A stretch of DNA of 64,000 nucleotides from an uncultured Blautia sp. (GCA_900540785.1 UQHF01000004.1:1-64000), one strand, 5' to 3'. Counted from the stretch's first letter, positions 8,319 to 17,963 are shown. Numbers and translations are program-made. Notes: generated by a model from the letters alone, not told the origin.

Positions 8319-8891
8319 TCATTCAAGATTCGCATGATACTGCCATAATTCTTTCATATCAATATTACGGCTTTCTACAATCATTTTCGCCAGAATATCC
8401 CCCAAAAAAAGCACACTCTGTTCAAAAAGAGAAGTCATAATCTGACAGGAATCGATTTCATCTTCCAAATAAAATTTAGTCCTCACAGGAATACGCACCA
8501 TATAATCAGCAATATCTTTCATCTCACTATTAGGATTGGAACCAATATGTACAATTTTGCAGTCTGCGACCGCTCTTGCCTTCTTTGCAATTCCAAGAGG
8601 AAATAACGAGCTGCCAGAGCCGGAACCTACAATCAAAAGATCTTTTTTGGTAATGGCAGGTTCTGTAATTTCCCCGACATAATGCGTTTTAATCCCTAAA
8701 TGTGCGAGCCTTTTACATACACATTGCAGTGACAGCATCACTCTTCCTACCCCCACAAAAAACACCTGCTCTGAATTCAAAATATCTTCCGTCAAACGTT
8801 CCAGAGATTCTGCATTAATGCTTGACATAGTCTTCTCTAATTCAGCAAACACATCTTTACATGTTTTTTCGTAATTTTCTTTAAAAACCAT
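8319..8891 (-). CDS. SIS-domain sugar-phosphate isomerase (HxlB-like)
   Basis: A 190-residue single SIS-domain protein with the size and motifs of 6-phospho-3-hexuloisomerase: VFFVGVGRVMLSLQCVCKRLAHLG, LLIVGSGSGSS (phosphosugar-binding loop) and IPVRTK near the C-terminal part. Its neighbours are an AlsE-type epimerase and sugar kinases, not a hexulose-phosphate synthase, so the substrate may be an aldose- or ketose-6-phosphate such as allose-6-phosphate rather than 3-hexulose-6-phosphate. That substrate assignment is inference from context. Confidence 0.75.
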   Translation of the reverse strand: MVFKENYEKTCKDVFAELEKTMSSINAESLERLTEDILNSEQVFFVGVGRVMLSLQCVCKRLAHLGIKTHYVGEITEPAITKKDLLIVGSGSGSSLFPLGIAKKARAVADCKIVHIGSNPNSEMKDIADYMVRIPVRTKFYLEDEIDSCQIMTSLFEQSVLFLGDILAKMIVESRNIDMKELWQYHANLE

Positions 8892-8903
8892 TTTCTTCCC
8901 CCT

Positions 8904-9596
8904 CTATTTTAGAATTTCATTTCTCAGTTGATTTAATTTTTTAAAACTTCCCTCTATATTTCCCCGTTCCAGACAAGTACTTCCTACCACAAAAATATCT
9001 GCTTTCTCCCTGCCATATTTACAGATATTATCTGAAGAAATTCTTCCATCTAACTCAATTTTGGTACCAGTTCCTCTCTTTTCTATCATCTCTCGCAATT
9101 CGCAAATCTTGCGATCCGCATAAAGCACCTGTTTTTCTCCTTTTACAAAAGCATATCCTGGATTAATCAGCATCAATAAAATCGTATCGCATTTTTCCAG
9201 GACATACTCTATTGTTGAAAGCGGTGTAGATGGTTTCAATGCCACACCCGCTTTCACACCTTTTGCATGAATACGATTAAGCATTCCATCTATATGCGGT
9301 TGGGTTTCTGCGTGAAAAACAATCTGCTCTACCCCTATATCTAAAAGCTCATCTATAAAAAAATCTTGATTTTCTGTCATAACGTGACAATCAAAAAATA
9401 AATCTGTTTTTTTACGAAGCTGCCTTACCGTATCTAGTCCCAATGGCATACTGGGGCTAAAATGGCCATCTAAAATATCTACATGGAGCATTTCAATTCC
9501 TGACTGTTCCAAAATATGAATCTGATTTTCCAAATTGCACATATCTAAACAAATCAATGACGGCGAAATTACACATTTCTTTTCCCAAACAGACAT
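8904..9596 (-). CDS. Ribulose-phosphate/allulose-6-phosphate 3-epimerase family protein
   Basis: TIM-barrel epimerase of 230 residues. The metal and catalytic residues of the Rpe/AlsE family are present: HVDILDGHF, DCHVM, HAET, ALKPSTPL, and MLINPGYA, with a C-terminal IELDGRIS and VVGSTCL phosphate-binding strand. It should interconvert a C3 epimer pair, either xylulose/ribulose-5-phosphate or allulose/fructose-6-phosphate. The adjacent AlsK-like kinase in the same locus favours the hexose reaction. ATG 9596 follows CAGGAGG, replacing a longer start overlapping the upstream gene. Confidence 0.8.
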   Translation of the reverse strand: MSVWEKKCVISPSLICLDMCNLENQIHILEQSGIEMLHVDILDGHFSPSMPLGLDTVRQLRKKTDLFFDCHVMTENQDFFIDELLDIGVEQIVFHAETQPHIDGMLNRIHAKGVKAGVALKPSTPLSTIEYVLEKCDTILLMLINPGYAFVKGEKQVLYADRKICELREMIEKRGTGTKIELDGRISSDNICKYGREKADIFVVGSTCLERGNIEGSFKKLNQLRNEILK

Positions 9597-9621
9597 AAGA
9601 TTCCTCCTGAAATTATGTATT

Positions 9622-10566
9622 TTATTCCTCTTTTGCAAAGTAAGATTCTATAACATCTCTCGTAGGAATGGAGGAAACAGCGCCTTTACTCTGTACACAA
9701 AGAGAGCCTGACATATTCCCATATTCCATAGCTCTCCGAATTATGTCCTCTGTCAAATCTGTGATCCTCTCCACTCCCTGAATACGAAGCGAGGAAAGAA
9801 ATGCTCCCCAAAAAGCATCTCCTGCACCTGTTGCATCTACCGCTTTTACTTTTCTTCCGGGAATACGGATAATACTGCCATCAAAAAATGCTCTTGCTCC
9901 ATCGGCTCCCATAGTTTCAACCAACATGGCAATCCTGTTCTTTTTCATGAGCATTTTAAAGTTCTTCTCGCCTCCCAGCATGGACTCTTCTTCCTCTGAA
10001 ATTTTTAACATGTCCACATACGGAAGAATATTCATTACAGACTTCTTACAATCCTGCTGATTATCCCTCCACATCAGATTGCGATAGTTTACATCAAAAG
10101 AAACAATCCTGCCTTTCTCATGGCCGATTCTCAAAGCCTTTACTGTAGCCTCTGCTGTCGGTTGGGCAGACAGAGAACAGGAGCCTGCATGAATAATTAC
10201 GGATTCTTCTATATCTTTCTCTTTCACATCATTTGGAGAAAGCAACATATCCGCTCCCGGCTTTCTGGCAAAAGTAAATACGCGTTCTCCATCTTCACGG
10301 AGAGTGACAAAGGCAATCGTAGTCATTGCCTTATCTGTCAATTCCGTAACCGTCTGAAGCACATGATATTTCTCCAAAGTGTGCATAAGAAAATGCCCAA
10401 ATTCATCATTTCCAACTTTACATGTCATGGCGGATTTCAATCCATTTTTTGCTGCTGCAATCGCCACATTTGCCGGAGCCCCTCCGGCTCTTCTCAAATA
10501 ACTGTCCGGTTCTTTTCCAGGAATCATATCAATTACCATCTCACCAATTGCATAAATATCAATCAT
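9622..10566 (-). CDS. PfkB family sugar kinase (fructokinase-like)
   Basis: A 314-residue ribokinase-fold kinase. The N-terminal GEMVIDMIPG and RRAGGAPANVAIAAAKNG, the KVGNDEFGHFL block, and the C-terminal anion hole/base motif DATGAGDAFWGAF are diagnostic of PfkB; the overall pattern is fructokinase-like. Possible substrates here are fructose (from mannose by the lyxose isomerase) or another ketohexose. Sits between xylulokinase and the epimerase with short gaps, so co-transcribed. Confidence 0.85.
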   Translation of the reverse strand: MIDIYAIGEMVIDMIPGKEPDSYLRRAGGAPANVAIAAAKNGLKSAMTCKVGNDEFGHFLMHTLEKYHVLQTVTELTDKAMTTIAFVTLREDGERVFTFARKPGADMLLSPNDVKEKDIEESVIIHAGSCSLSAQPTAEATVKALRIGHEKGRIVSFDVNYRNLMWRDNQQDCKKSVMNILPYVDMLKISEEEESMLGGEKNFKMLMKKNRIAMLVETMGADGARAFFDGSIIRIPGRKVKAVDATGAGDAFWGAFLSSLRIQGVERITDLTEDIIRRAMEYGNMSGSLCVQSKGAVSSIPTRDVIESYFAKEE

Positions 10567-10588
10567 TCATTTTACCTCCTGTACCTCT

Positions 10589-12079
10589 TCAGATAATCCG
10601 CGGATACAAATCTCGAATGTGAAAAAATAATTCACGAAAAATCTGCTGCTTCTCCTGATAAATCTTTACATTTTCACAAATCGGCTCAACTACTGCGTCA
10701 CTCATAGTTATGGTAGCTTTGCAGGCCTCTTCTATATTTTTATAAATTCCGACTCCAACAGCTGCCAGAATTGCAGCTCCATGACATGCCTCCTCTCGGA
10801 TATTTGTAGAGTAGACTGGCATATCCATTACATCTGCCTGGATCTGTTTCCATGTCACACCTCTGGCAGCTCCGCCAGATGCAATCATTTTTGTTCTCTC
10901 TACAGACATATCGTCCAATATGTACAGGCACTCCTTCAAATTAAACAAAATCCCCTCCATAGTTGCACGGATAATATGCTCTTGCCCATGCATGGCGTTC
11001 AAGCCAAAATACACCCCTCTTGCCTTTGGCTCATTATATGGAGTACGTTCTCCCGAAAGATATGGAAGAAAATATAATCCATCTGCACCGGCAGCAGTAC
11101 TTCCCGCTTCTAAGTCTAATTCCGCAAAAGTTTTATCCGTTTTTAATACTCTGTTCTTTAACCAGCTTAAAGCGCTTCCCCCATTTAGTGTGCCGCTCTG
11201 TATCGCCCATCTCTCCGGAATCGTATGACACCAGGTCTGAATCCGCATCTGCGGATCAAAAACCGGTTTATTCACAACCGCAGCAAGCTGAGAGGCTGTA
11301 CCTATATTACAGGTAATACTTCCACTCTCAATAATTCCATTTCCTGTCAGCGCAGCCAAACTGTCTCCTGCTCCATATACAACACTGGTTTTTTCAGAAA
11401 GTCCCGTCTCTTTCGCCGTCTGTTTACTGACTTTTCCTGCAATTTCAAAACTCTTATGTACAGGTACCCAGATGTCCTCACGAATATCCAATTTTCGGAA
11501 CAATTCCGTACACCATCTATTATTTTTTATAGAAAACGCCAGTGTCGCTCCCGCATCGGTATATTCCGTTCCTATTTCACCGCAAATTCGAAATCGAACA
11601 TAATCTTTAGGAGACATAACATAACAAATGCGATCATATACTTCTGCCTGATGCTTCTTCAGCCAAAATACTGTGCTGATTATCATTCCAGCACTTGGTT
11701 GATTTAGCAGTTCCTCCTGCATTAGGCTTCCAGCAACAGAGCGAATTTCCAACAGTTCTTCACTGCTTCTCTGATCCAGGTGGATAATTGCCGGGCACAC
11801 CGGTTTTTTATTCTTATCTAAAGCAACCATTCCGTGCATTTGTCCCGAAAAACCAATTCCAACAATCTCCGAACTGGAAATTTTTGATTTCGTTAATGCA
11901 GACTGAATTGCTTTTTTTACCGCCTCCCACCAATCCTCCGGATTTTGTTCTGCCCGGGAAATTCCTGGAATGCAAATTTCATATTCCGCTTTTCCGATTC
12001 CAGCTACATTTCCCACTGCATCTATAATGAGGGCTTTTACGCTGGAAGTTCCCAAATCTATCCCCATTAAATAGTCCAT
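10589..12079 (-). CDS. xylB: Xylulokinase (FGGY family)
   Basis: FGGY carbohydrate kinase of 496 residues, the usual xylulokinase length. The start DYLMGIDLGTSSVKALIID, the GIGFSGQMHGMVALD segment, AIIHLDQRS, a GAGDSLAALTGNG block and the ASGGAARG/ADVMDMPV region match XylB. It would convert D-xylulose (made by the D-lyxose isomerase, or imported) to xylulose-5-phosphate, the transketolase donor. Other pentulose substrates cannot be excluded from sequence alone. Confidence 0.88.
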   Translation of the reverse strand: MDYLMGIDLGTSSVKALIIDAVGNVAGIGKAEYEICIPGISRAEQNPEDWWEAVKKAIQSALTKSKISSSEIVGIGFSGQMHGMVALDKNKKPVCPAIIHLDQRSSEELLEIRSVAGSLMQEELLNQPSAGMIISTVFWLKKHQAEVYDRICYVMSPKDYVRFRICGEIGTEYTDAGATLAFSIKNNRWCTELFRKLDIREDIWVPVHKSFEIAGKVSKQTAKETGLSEKTSVVYGAGDSLAALTGNGIIESGSITCNIGTASQLAAVVNKPVFDPQMRIQTWCHTIPERWAIQSGTLNGGSALSWLKNRVLKTDKTFAELDLEAGSTAAGADGLYFLPYLSGERTPYNEPKARGVYFGLNAMHGQEHIIRATMEGILFNLKECLYILDDMSVERTKMIASGGAARGVTWKQIQADVMDMPVYSTNIREEACHGAAILAAVGVGIYKNIEEACKATITMSDAVVEPICENVKIYQEKQQIFRELFFHIRDLYPRII

Positions 12080-12089
12080 AACTCACCTC

Positions 12090-12479
12090 TTATTTTTCAA
12101 TAATTTCGATTTCAACTCCATTCGGATCTGTTATCAGCATTGTCCTGCATGACAATTTTTCTACATAAGATGGTTCTTTACGAACAGGAATCCCTTTATG
12201 TAAACAAATATTTTTCATTTCTTCTAAATTATCGGTTTCCAGACAGAAATGCCGATAAATCCCTCTGGTTGTCTCTTCAATTTCTTTTTTATCAGCTTTC
12301 TCCACATATTTTATCAATTCCAGTCTGACCTTCTGAGGAAGTTCGAAATAAGTCAGCGTATGATCTCCCATATCAATAAAACCTTTTCCCTCCAATCCTA
12401 ATACAGTTTTATAAAATTCTTCTGACTTTTCTAAATCTACAACATTAATTGTAATATGATTTAACCCTGTAATCTTCAT
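12090..12479 (-). CDS. VOC (glyoxalase/bleomycin-resistance) superfamily protein
   Basis: A 129-residue protein with the repeated beta-alpha-beta-beta-beta pattern of the VOC superfamily: INHITINVVDLEKSEEFYKTVLG at the start and a C-terminal DPNGVEIEIIE metal-site glutamate strand. Such small VOC proteins include methylmalonyl-CoA epimerases, glyoxalases and sugar-operon members of unknown role. Its 10-bp gap from xylB and tight spacing to the next gene place it in the operon. Confidence 0.8.
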   Translation of the reverse strand: MKITGLNHITINVVDLEKSEEFYKTVLGLEGKGFIDMGDHTLTYFELPQKVRLELIKYVEKADKKEIEETTRGIYRHFCLETDNLEEMKNICLHKGIPVRKEPSYVEKLSCRTMLITDPNGVEIEIIEK

Positions 12480-12488
12480 AGTGCACCT

Positions 12489-13133
12489 CTATTTTTTCTC
12501 CACAACTTCATACACAGCCCTGTCTTCCAAGAATTTCAACACCTTTTGGCTCATCAACATCTCCCGAAATTCTTCTGAATCCAATCCGAATACTTTTTCG
12601 TACTCTTCCACACTTGTATATCCAGACAATTCTGCCTGCTTTTGAAGTTGCTTTTTCAACTCATCATCTGTCACACCCAGATTTTCCATATCTGCAACCG
12701 CCTGCAAAACAATCAATTTCCTGCTATAGGTCATACCCATGTTTTCAATATATTTCTCATATGTATCCTCTGTCAGACTGCCTTCATAATACTTCATAAA
12801 CTCTGCCAGAGAAATATTATACTGATCTGCATAAGATTGAAGCTGCCCCTTCAATGTCTTTGTATTCCTTGCTACAAAGGCCTGTGGAAGTTCCTTTTTA
12901 AAGTTACTGTTTTTCTCCAGATATTCTCCAATATCATTTTGTACACCTTCAGAATCTCCCCGACTAGCCTCCACTGGAATCTCATCATAATCGGCAATAT
13001 CGACATAATCAGCTGCAACAAGCTGTGATAAATATAATGTCTCTGCATTTGCCTCTGTCATATCTGCTGAAAACAAAACTGCTATAATTGCAATAATACA
13101 GCATGCTGCCTCGACACGCATCTTTTTAAGCAT
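12489..13133 (-). CDS. Secreted trigger-factor C-domain-like protein
   Basis: A 214-residue protein with a hydrophobic N-terminal segment (residues about 9-30) and an ANAE-type signal peptidase site, so probably exported. The mature part is helical and follows the pattern of the trigger factor C-terminal chaperone domain: LKGQLQSYADQYNISLAEFMKYY, RKLIVLQAVADMENLGVTDDELKKQL, YTSVEEYEKVFG and EEFREMLMSQKVLKFLEDRA. No peptidyl-prolyl isomerase or ribosome-binding domain is present. Why a sugar import operon would carry a surface chaperone-like protein is unknown. Confidence 0.6.
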   Translation of the reverse strand: MLKKMRVEAACCIIAIIAVLFSADMTEANAETLYLSQLVAADYVDIADYDEIPVEASRGDSEGVQNDIGEYLEKNSNFKKELPQAFVARNTKTLKGQLQSYADQYNISLAEFMKYYEGSLTEDTYEKYIENMGMTYSRKLIVLQAVADMENLGVTDDELKKQLQKQAELSGYTSVEEYEKVFGLDSEEFREMLMSQKVLKFLEDRAVYEVVEKK

Positions 13134-13205
13134 TTTACATTCCTCCGCTTCTGTATTATTAAAAAGCAGGAGAATATTTTTAATTTCTCCTGCTTCGCCA
13201 CAATA

Positions 13206-14168
13206 TTATTTCACAATAACATCTCTGCCCTTTGTATCTGAATTAAGATATACGGCTACAATCAGGATTATACCAATAATAATATCTTTCCACAACGGAT
13301 CAATGCCCATCATATTCAGACCAGATGTAATAGCTGTAATTGTAACAACGCCGACAGACGTCCGAAGAACACTTCCTCGCCCTCCAGCCATAGACGTTCC
13401 TCCAAGAGCGATAGATGCAATGGCAGAAAGCGTCAGTGCATCACCAATTGTAGGAACTGCTGATTTTTGTTTATATGCATAAAGCGCACCTGCCAAAGAG
13501 CTGCAGGCACCACTTACAGCAAATGCCATAATCTGTGCCCTGTCTGTATTTACACCTGCAAGTCTTGCCGCACGAACGTTTGCTCCAACTGCAAAAATAG
13601 TCCTTCCCGATGGAGTATACTGCTGAAAAACATACAAAAAAATCAAAACAATCACTGCCACAAGAAAAATAATAGGAATACCGAATATCTTATCTGTCAT
13701 CCACGCAATTTCTTTCCTGTCCTCCATTCCGACTGCAACTGAACCGTTGGGACAAAAATATAACGCTATAAACGCCCACAAATTCTGTGTACAAAGCGTT
13801 ACAATAAAAGAAGGAATTTTCAGTTTTGTAACAATTGCTCCATTAAGAAATCCAAGAAATACTCCTACTATAAGCATAACAGGAATAATCCAGTTGCCAA
13901 AACGGCTTACATACAGACCAGAAATAACACATGTCGCCGAAACCATAGCTCCCGCACCAAGATCAATGCCGCCAGTGAAAATAATAAAAGAAAGTCCGCC
14001 AGCTAGTAATATCAGCGGCGAAATTTCAATCAGGAGATTCTGCAAACTATATGCGCTGATAAAATTGGGATTTAAAGCTCCAAAAACTACGAATACCAAC
14101 ACAACACTGATTACGACCATATGCTGAGATAAATCAGATAAACTGAATTTTTTATTTTTCATTCGCAT
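13206..14168 (-). CDS. Sugar ABC transporter permease (RbsC family)
   Basis: A 320-residue hydrophobic protein of the CUT2 (ribose/xylose/allose) permease family, with about nine to ten membrane segments. The conserved FTGGIDLGAGAMVSATCVISG and SAIASIALGGTSMAGGRGS blocks are those of RbsC-like permeases that contact the ATPase. Second permease of the importer; with the related gene at 15712 it probably forms a heterodimeric channel. Start is either ATG 14168 or the ATG two codons later. Confidence 0.88.
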   Translation of the reverse strand: MRMKNKKFSLSDLSQHMVVISVVLVFVVFGALNPNFISAYSLQNLLIEISPLILLAGGLSFIIFTGGIDLGAGAMVSATCVISGLYVSRFGNWIIPVMLIVGVFLGFLNGAIVTKLKIPSFIVTLCTQNLWAFIALYFCPNGSVAVGMEDRKEIAWMTDKIFGIPIIFLVAVIVLIFLYVFQQYTPSGRTIFAVGANVRAARLAGVNTDRAQIMAFAVSGACSSLAGALYAYKQKSAVPTIGDALTLSAIASIALGGTSMAGGRGSVLRTSVGVVTITAITSGLNMMGIDPLWKDIIIGIILIVAVYLNSDTKGRDVIVK

Positions 14169-14176
14169 CTTCCCTC

Positions 14177-15697
14177 CTACATCATAAAATGTACAACTTC
14201 CTGCTGGGAAGGTTTATCGTCAACAGGACAGTCAAAGGAACCACTGATCAAACCATCTCTGAATACAATCACGTTGCTTGCAAGACCCAGACATTCGTCC
14301 AGAGTATCTCCGATTACGATAATCGCATGTCCTGCTGCAGTCATTTCACGCACCAGACGATAAATCTCCTGTTTGGCGCCAACGTCTACACCTCGTGTAG
14401 GGTGATTCAGAATCAGCAGCCTGCATCCGCTTTCAAGAGCTCTTGCAAAAATAACCTTCTGCGCATTTCCTCCAGAAAGCTGTACTATACGTTCTTTTGG
14501 ACCTGTGCATTTAATTCCAGCTTCTTTAATCCACTTCTTCGCCTTCTCCCGAATTAATTTACCTGATAACAGTCCGCCTCGTCTCATATTATTCCAACTG
14601 GAGATTGTAATGTTATCTTCAATAGAAAGAATCCCTATCATTCCTTCATCTCGCCTGTCTTTTGGAACAGAAAGAATTCCATTCTTACGCGCCTGATAAG
14701 AGCTGCTGAATTTCTTTTCTACACCGTCCAGTAAAATCCTTCCTTCTGTAGGTGCAACCTGTCCTATCAGACAGTTGCACACGTCCTCTGCTCCAGAACC
14801 TTCCAATCCTGCAAGTCCGAGCACTTCTCCTTCATGAAGTTTAAACGAAACATGATTAAACACCCCGAACAAACTCAAATCGTCTACTTCTAAAACTACT
14901 TTTTCAGAAGGAACCGTCTGCTGCGCTTCCACATAAAACTCACCTGTTGTAGCACGACCTACCATTTTTTCATACAATGTATCAATATTGGCTTCTTTTG
15001 TTGGAAAAACTGCTGTTTTCTCACCATCTTTGAATACATAAATGGTGTCTGTAATCGCAAGAATCTCATCTAAATGATGTGAAATAAATACTATTCCATT
15101 TCCAGCTTCCTTCATCTTACGAATCTGTACATACATCTGCTGAATCTCCTCATCAGAAAGTACCGTAGTGGGTTCGTCCAGAAGAATAATGGCATGTCCA
15201 TCTGCAACCTCTGTTACCACATCTAAAACTTTCGCAATTTCAACCATCTCTCTGGTTGCCATATCAATATCCCGTACTTTTCTTCCCGGATCCTCTTTAA
15301 TATCTACTCGTCCCAGAGCTGTTTGGGCATCTTTATTCATCTTTGACCAGTTCACAATACCTGCTGTAGAATATTTTTTTTCACGTCCAAGATAAATATT
15401 CTGCGCAATTGTCAAATTCGCTACCAGAGATTGTTCCTGAAATACCATTCCCACACCCTGCCGATTTGCATTAATAATAGAAGCAGCTGTATATGGTTTT
15501 CCCATATAAAACATCTCTCCCATAGACGGAGTGTCCACACCACTGATTATTTTCATCAGAGTAGATTTCCCTGCTCCATTTTCACCAATCAGCCCAATTA
15601 CCTCTCCCCTGTGAATCTTCATATCAATATCATGCAAAACAGTATTGGAACCATATGTTTTGCCAATGCCTTTTGTCTCAAATAAAACTTCACTCAT
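14177..15697 (-). CDS. Sugar ABC transporter ATP-binding protein (RbsA/MglA family)
   Basis: Double-domain ATPase of 506 residues. The N-terminal half has Walker A GENGAGKSTL and Walker B ILLDEP, with a loose signature; the C-terminal half has degenerate nucleotide site residues, LSGGNAQKVIFARAL signature and LLILNHPTRGVDVG, as usual for CUT2 ATPases. It energises uptake of the sugar bound by the protein encoded at 16838. Located between the two permease genes. Confidence 0.9.
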   Translation of the reverse strand: MSEVLFETKGIGKTYGSNTVLHDIDMKIHRGEVIGLIGENGAGKSTLMKIISGVDTPSMGEMFYMGKPYTAASIINANRQGVGMVFQEQSLVANLTIAQNIYLGREKKYSTAGIVNWSKMNKDAQTALGRVDIKEDPGRKVRDIDMATREMVEIAKVLDVVTEVADGHAIILLDEPTTVLSDEEIQQMYVQIRKMKEAGNGIVFISHHLDEILAITDTIYVFKDGEKTAVFPTKEANIDTLYEKMVGRATTGEFYVEAQQTVPSEKVVLEVDDLSLFGVFNHVSFKLHEGEVLGLAGLEGSGAEDVCNCLIGQVAPTEGRILLDGVEKKFSSSYQARKNGILSVPKDRRDEGMIGILSIEDNITISSWNNMRRGGLLSGKLIREKAKKWIKEAGIKCTGPKERIVQLSGGNAQKVIFARALESGCRLLILNHPTRGVDVGAKQEIYRLVREMTAAGHAIIVIGDTLDECLGLASNVIVFRDGLISGSFDCPVDDKPSQQEVVHFMM

Positions 15698-15711
15698 ATG
15701 TATCCCTCCAC

Positions 15712-16737
15712 TTATTTTACTACTGTTCTTCTATTATGCTCGACTGTAAGAGTCACTGCTATAATAATAATGATTCCCTGAATTACTTTCTTCAGATTTG
15801 TATCAACTCCCATCAGTGTCAACCAATTTGCCAGCTCTGCATAAATCAGTACGCCTACAAATGACTGAAGAGAACCTCCTTTTCCTCCACTTACAGAACC
15901 ACCGCCAAGAACGATAGCTGTAACTACAGGAAACATCTGATTTAATCCCAGGTCAGACTGCCCAAGCTTTAACCTCATACACTGAAGCACTCCCGCAATC
16001 GCCGCTGTACAGCCCGACAGAGCAAATACCATTATTTTCGTACGGGAAATATTAATTCCTGTCGATGCTGCTGCTGTCTCATTATCGCCGATTGCAAATA
16101 CTGCCCGCCCAAAAGCAGTATAGTTCATAATGATGGCACCTATAATAAATACCGCAAATGAAATCAATGTTATGTAAGGAATTCCCAAAAATTTCCCCTG
16201 AGAAATTGCTATAAATATTGGATCTTTTACCTGAATTGGAGTCCCTCTGTATATAAGAACAGCAGCTCCTGTCATAATACACCCCACTGCATAACTGACT
16301 ATAAAACTTGCAATTCTTGCTTTCGTATGAAGAAATCCGACAACGGCTCCAACACCCAATCCAATCAACACTGTCAAAACAACACCGAAAAGTCCAAAAT
16401 TATTTGGATTTGAATTATTAATTACCAGAAACGCAACCAATGAACCAGAAAACCCCATAACGCCTTCTATAGAAAGGTCAATGCTTCCCAAAAGAAGAAC
16501 AAAACTTAAACCAACAGAAATCACCAATGGAATAGACATTTGGAACATAATATTTACAATATTAGCCCATGAAAAAAAGTTTTTCTGGAAAATCCCTCCG
16601 ATAGCAGTCATAATAACCAGCAGAATCAGCGGAGAATAACGTCGGATCTTATCCATTCTGGCATTCTCTTCTGCCTGTGCAACAAACTGCTGACTGACCG
16701 ATAAATTATTTATTGCACTGCGCCGTTTTCTATTCAT
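15712..16737 (-). CDS. Sugar ABC transporter permease (RbsC family)
   Basis: Permease of 341 residues with a cytoplasmic N-terminal extension (about 35 residues) and about nine membrane segments. LLLGSIDLSIEGVMGFSGSLVAF and VTAIVLGGGSVSGGKGGS are the CUT2 permease signatures. It differs clearly from the second permease of the same operon, indicating an asymmetric importer. Confidence 0.88.
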   Translation of the reverse strand: MNRKRRSAINNLSVSQQFVAQAEENARMDKIRRYSPLILLVIMTAIGGIFQKNFFSWANIVNIMFQMSIPLVISVGLSFVLLLGSIDLSIEGVMGFSGSLVAFLVINNSNPNNFGLFGVVLTVLIGLGVGAVVGFLHTKARIASFIVSYAVGCIMTGAAVLIYRGTPIQVKDPIFIAISQGKFLGIPYITLISFAVFIIGAIIMNYTAFGRAVFAIGDNETAAASTGINISRTKIMVFALSGCTAAIAGVLQCMRLKLGQSDLGLNQMFPVVTAIVLGGGSVSGGKGGSLQSFVGVLIYAELANWLTLMGVDTNLKKVIQGIIIIIAVTLTVEHNRRTVVK

Positions 16738-16837
16738 AAATTGTCCTCACATCTTTATTGTAGCGGAGGAGAAATGCCTTAGCATTTCTCCTCCATCTTA
16801 ATTACTACCAGTTTCTCTCAGTATTAATAACCTAAAA

Positions 16838-17908
16838 TCATTCAGCCTCCTGAGGTGCATCTACACAGAAACTTAAATCAGAATAATCATATCCCGGATC
16901 CTGTGTTTCAATAAATTTAGTAATAATTTCATCTACATTTTCAGAATCAACAAGTGTTGTTTTACTGAAGAACATTCGATCTTCTGCCTTCATTCCTTCT
17001 ACATCAAGAGACCCCAACGCAGCCTGGATTGCATAAGCAGCACCATAACCTGCAACACAATATCCGTCATTTGCATTTGTAACAACCATATCCCCATCTT
17101 TTACTGCATTCAATGCCGCTTCAATGCCATCACAGCCACTAACCTTAATTTCTCCATTCTTTCCGGCATTCTTCAGCGCTTCCACTGCACCAAGTGCCAT
17201 TGTATCATTTGCAGAAAAAATACCTTTTAAATCTGGATAATTTACAATCCAGTTTTCCACCAATGTCATGGCATCCGACTGACTCCAGCTTGCTGTCTGG
17301 CTGTCAACAACCTCAATATCTGGATAATCCTCCAATGCTGCCTCAAATGCGGCATGTCTGTTAGTTGCAGAGTCATCACCTAAAAGTCCAACAAGCTCTG
17401 CTACCTGTCCTTCCCCACCTATAGAATCAAAAAGCGCAGAAGCTGTTGCCTTGCCAATAGCCATGTCGTCCAGCATAATGGAAGCTACAAAATGCGGATA
17501 ATCTGTCGGATATAAGCCTTCTGCTCTGTGAGCCAAAATCGTAACGTAAGCGCCAGCATCCTCACATACCTCAGCAATATTTACAGTGTTTGCAGTAGAA
17601 GATGGATCAACTACAAAAATAGCCTTATCACCATACTGCGCAATATAATCTTTAATTCCCTGAATCTGCTTATTGTCATCGCTGTCACATGTAAGAATAT
17701 CTGCATTTACCCCATAATATTCAGCCGCCAGTTTCGCACCTGCCGCTTCCTGTGCCCAATATTCATTATCCATAGAATGGATACAGATAGCAAGGTGATA
17801 CTCTGATGGATCCACTCCTTCCGGCGCTTTATAATCTGCAGATACCGTTACTGCAGATGTAGCTACTACAGTTGCTGCTAAAAGTGCTGCTAAAATTTTC
17901 TTACGCAT
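16838..17908 (-). CDS. Sugar-binding protein of the CUT2 importer (RbsB family)
   Basis: Periplasmic-binding-protein-like protein of 356 residues. Residues 1-24 form a signal peptide ending VTVSA-DY, without a lipobox cysteine. The mature part shows the peripla_BP_4 pattern: YHLAICIHSMDNEYWAQEAAGAKLAAEYYG, DDMAIGKATASALFD, GIFSANDTMALGAVEALKNAGK and VSGCDGIEAALNAV. ATG 17908 is chosen because GGGAGG lies upstream. It is the first gene after an internal promoter (17964-17992), which gives the transport genes their own transcription start. Confidence 0.88.
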   Translation of the reverse strand: MRKKILAALLAATVVATSAVTVSADYKAPEGVDPSEYHLAICIHSMDNEYWAQEAAGAKLAAEYYGVNADILTCDSDDNKQIQGIKDYIAQYGDKAIFVVDPSSTANTVNIAEVCEDAGAYVTILAHRAEGLYPTDYPHFVASIMLDDMAIGKATASALFDSIGGEGQVAELVGLLGDDSATNRHAAFEAALEDYPDIEVVDSQTASWSQSDAMTLVENWIVNYPDLKGIFSANDTMALGAVEALKNAGKNGEIKVSGCDGIEAALNAVKDGDMVVTNANDGYCVAGYGAAYAIQAALGSLDVEGMKAEDRMFFSKTTLVDSENVDEIITKFIETQDPGYDYSDLSFCVDAPQEAE

Positions 17909-17963
17909 AATAAAAATCCTCCCATTTCTTAGTCGCATCTTCCGACCTGTTTTTGATGACTTT

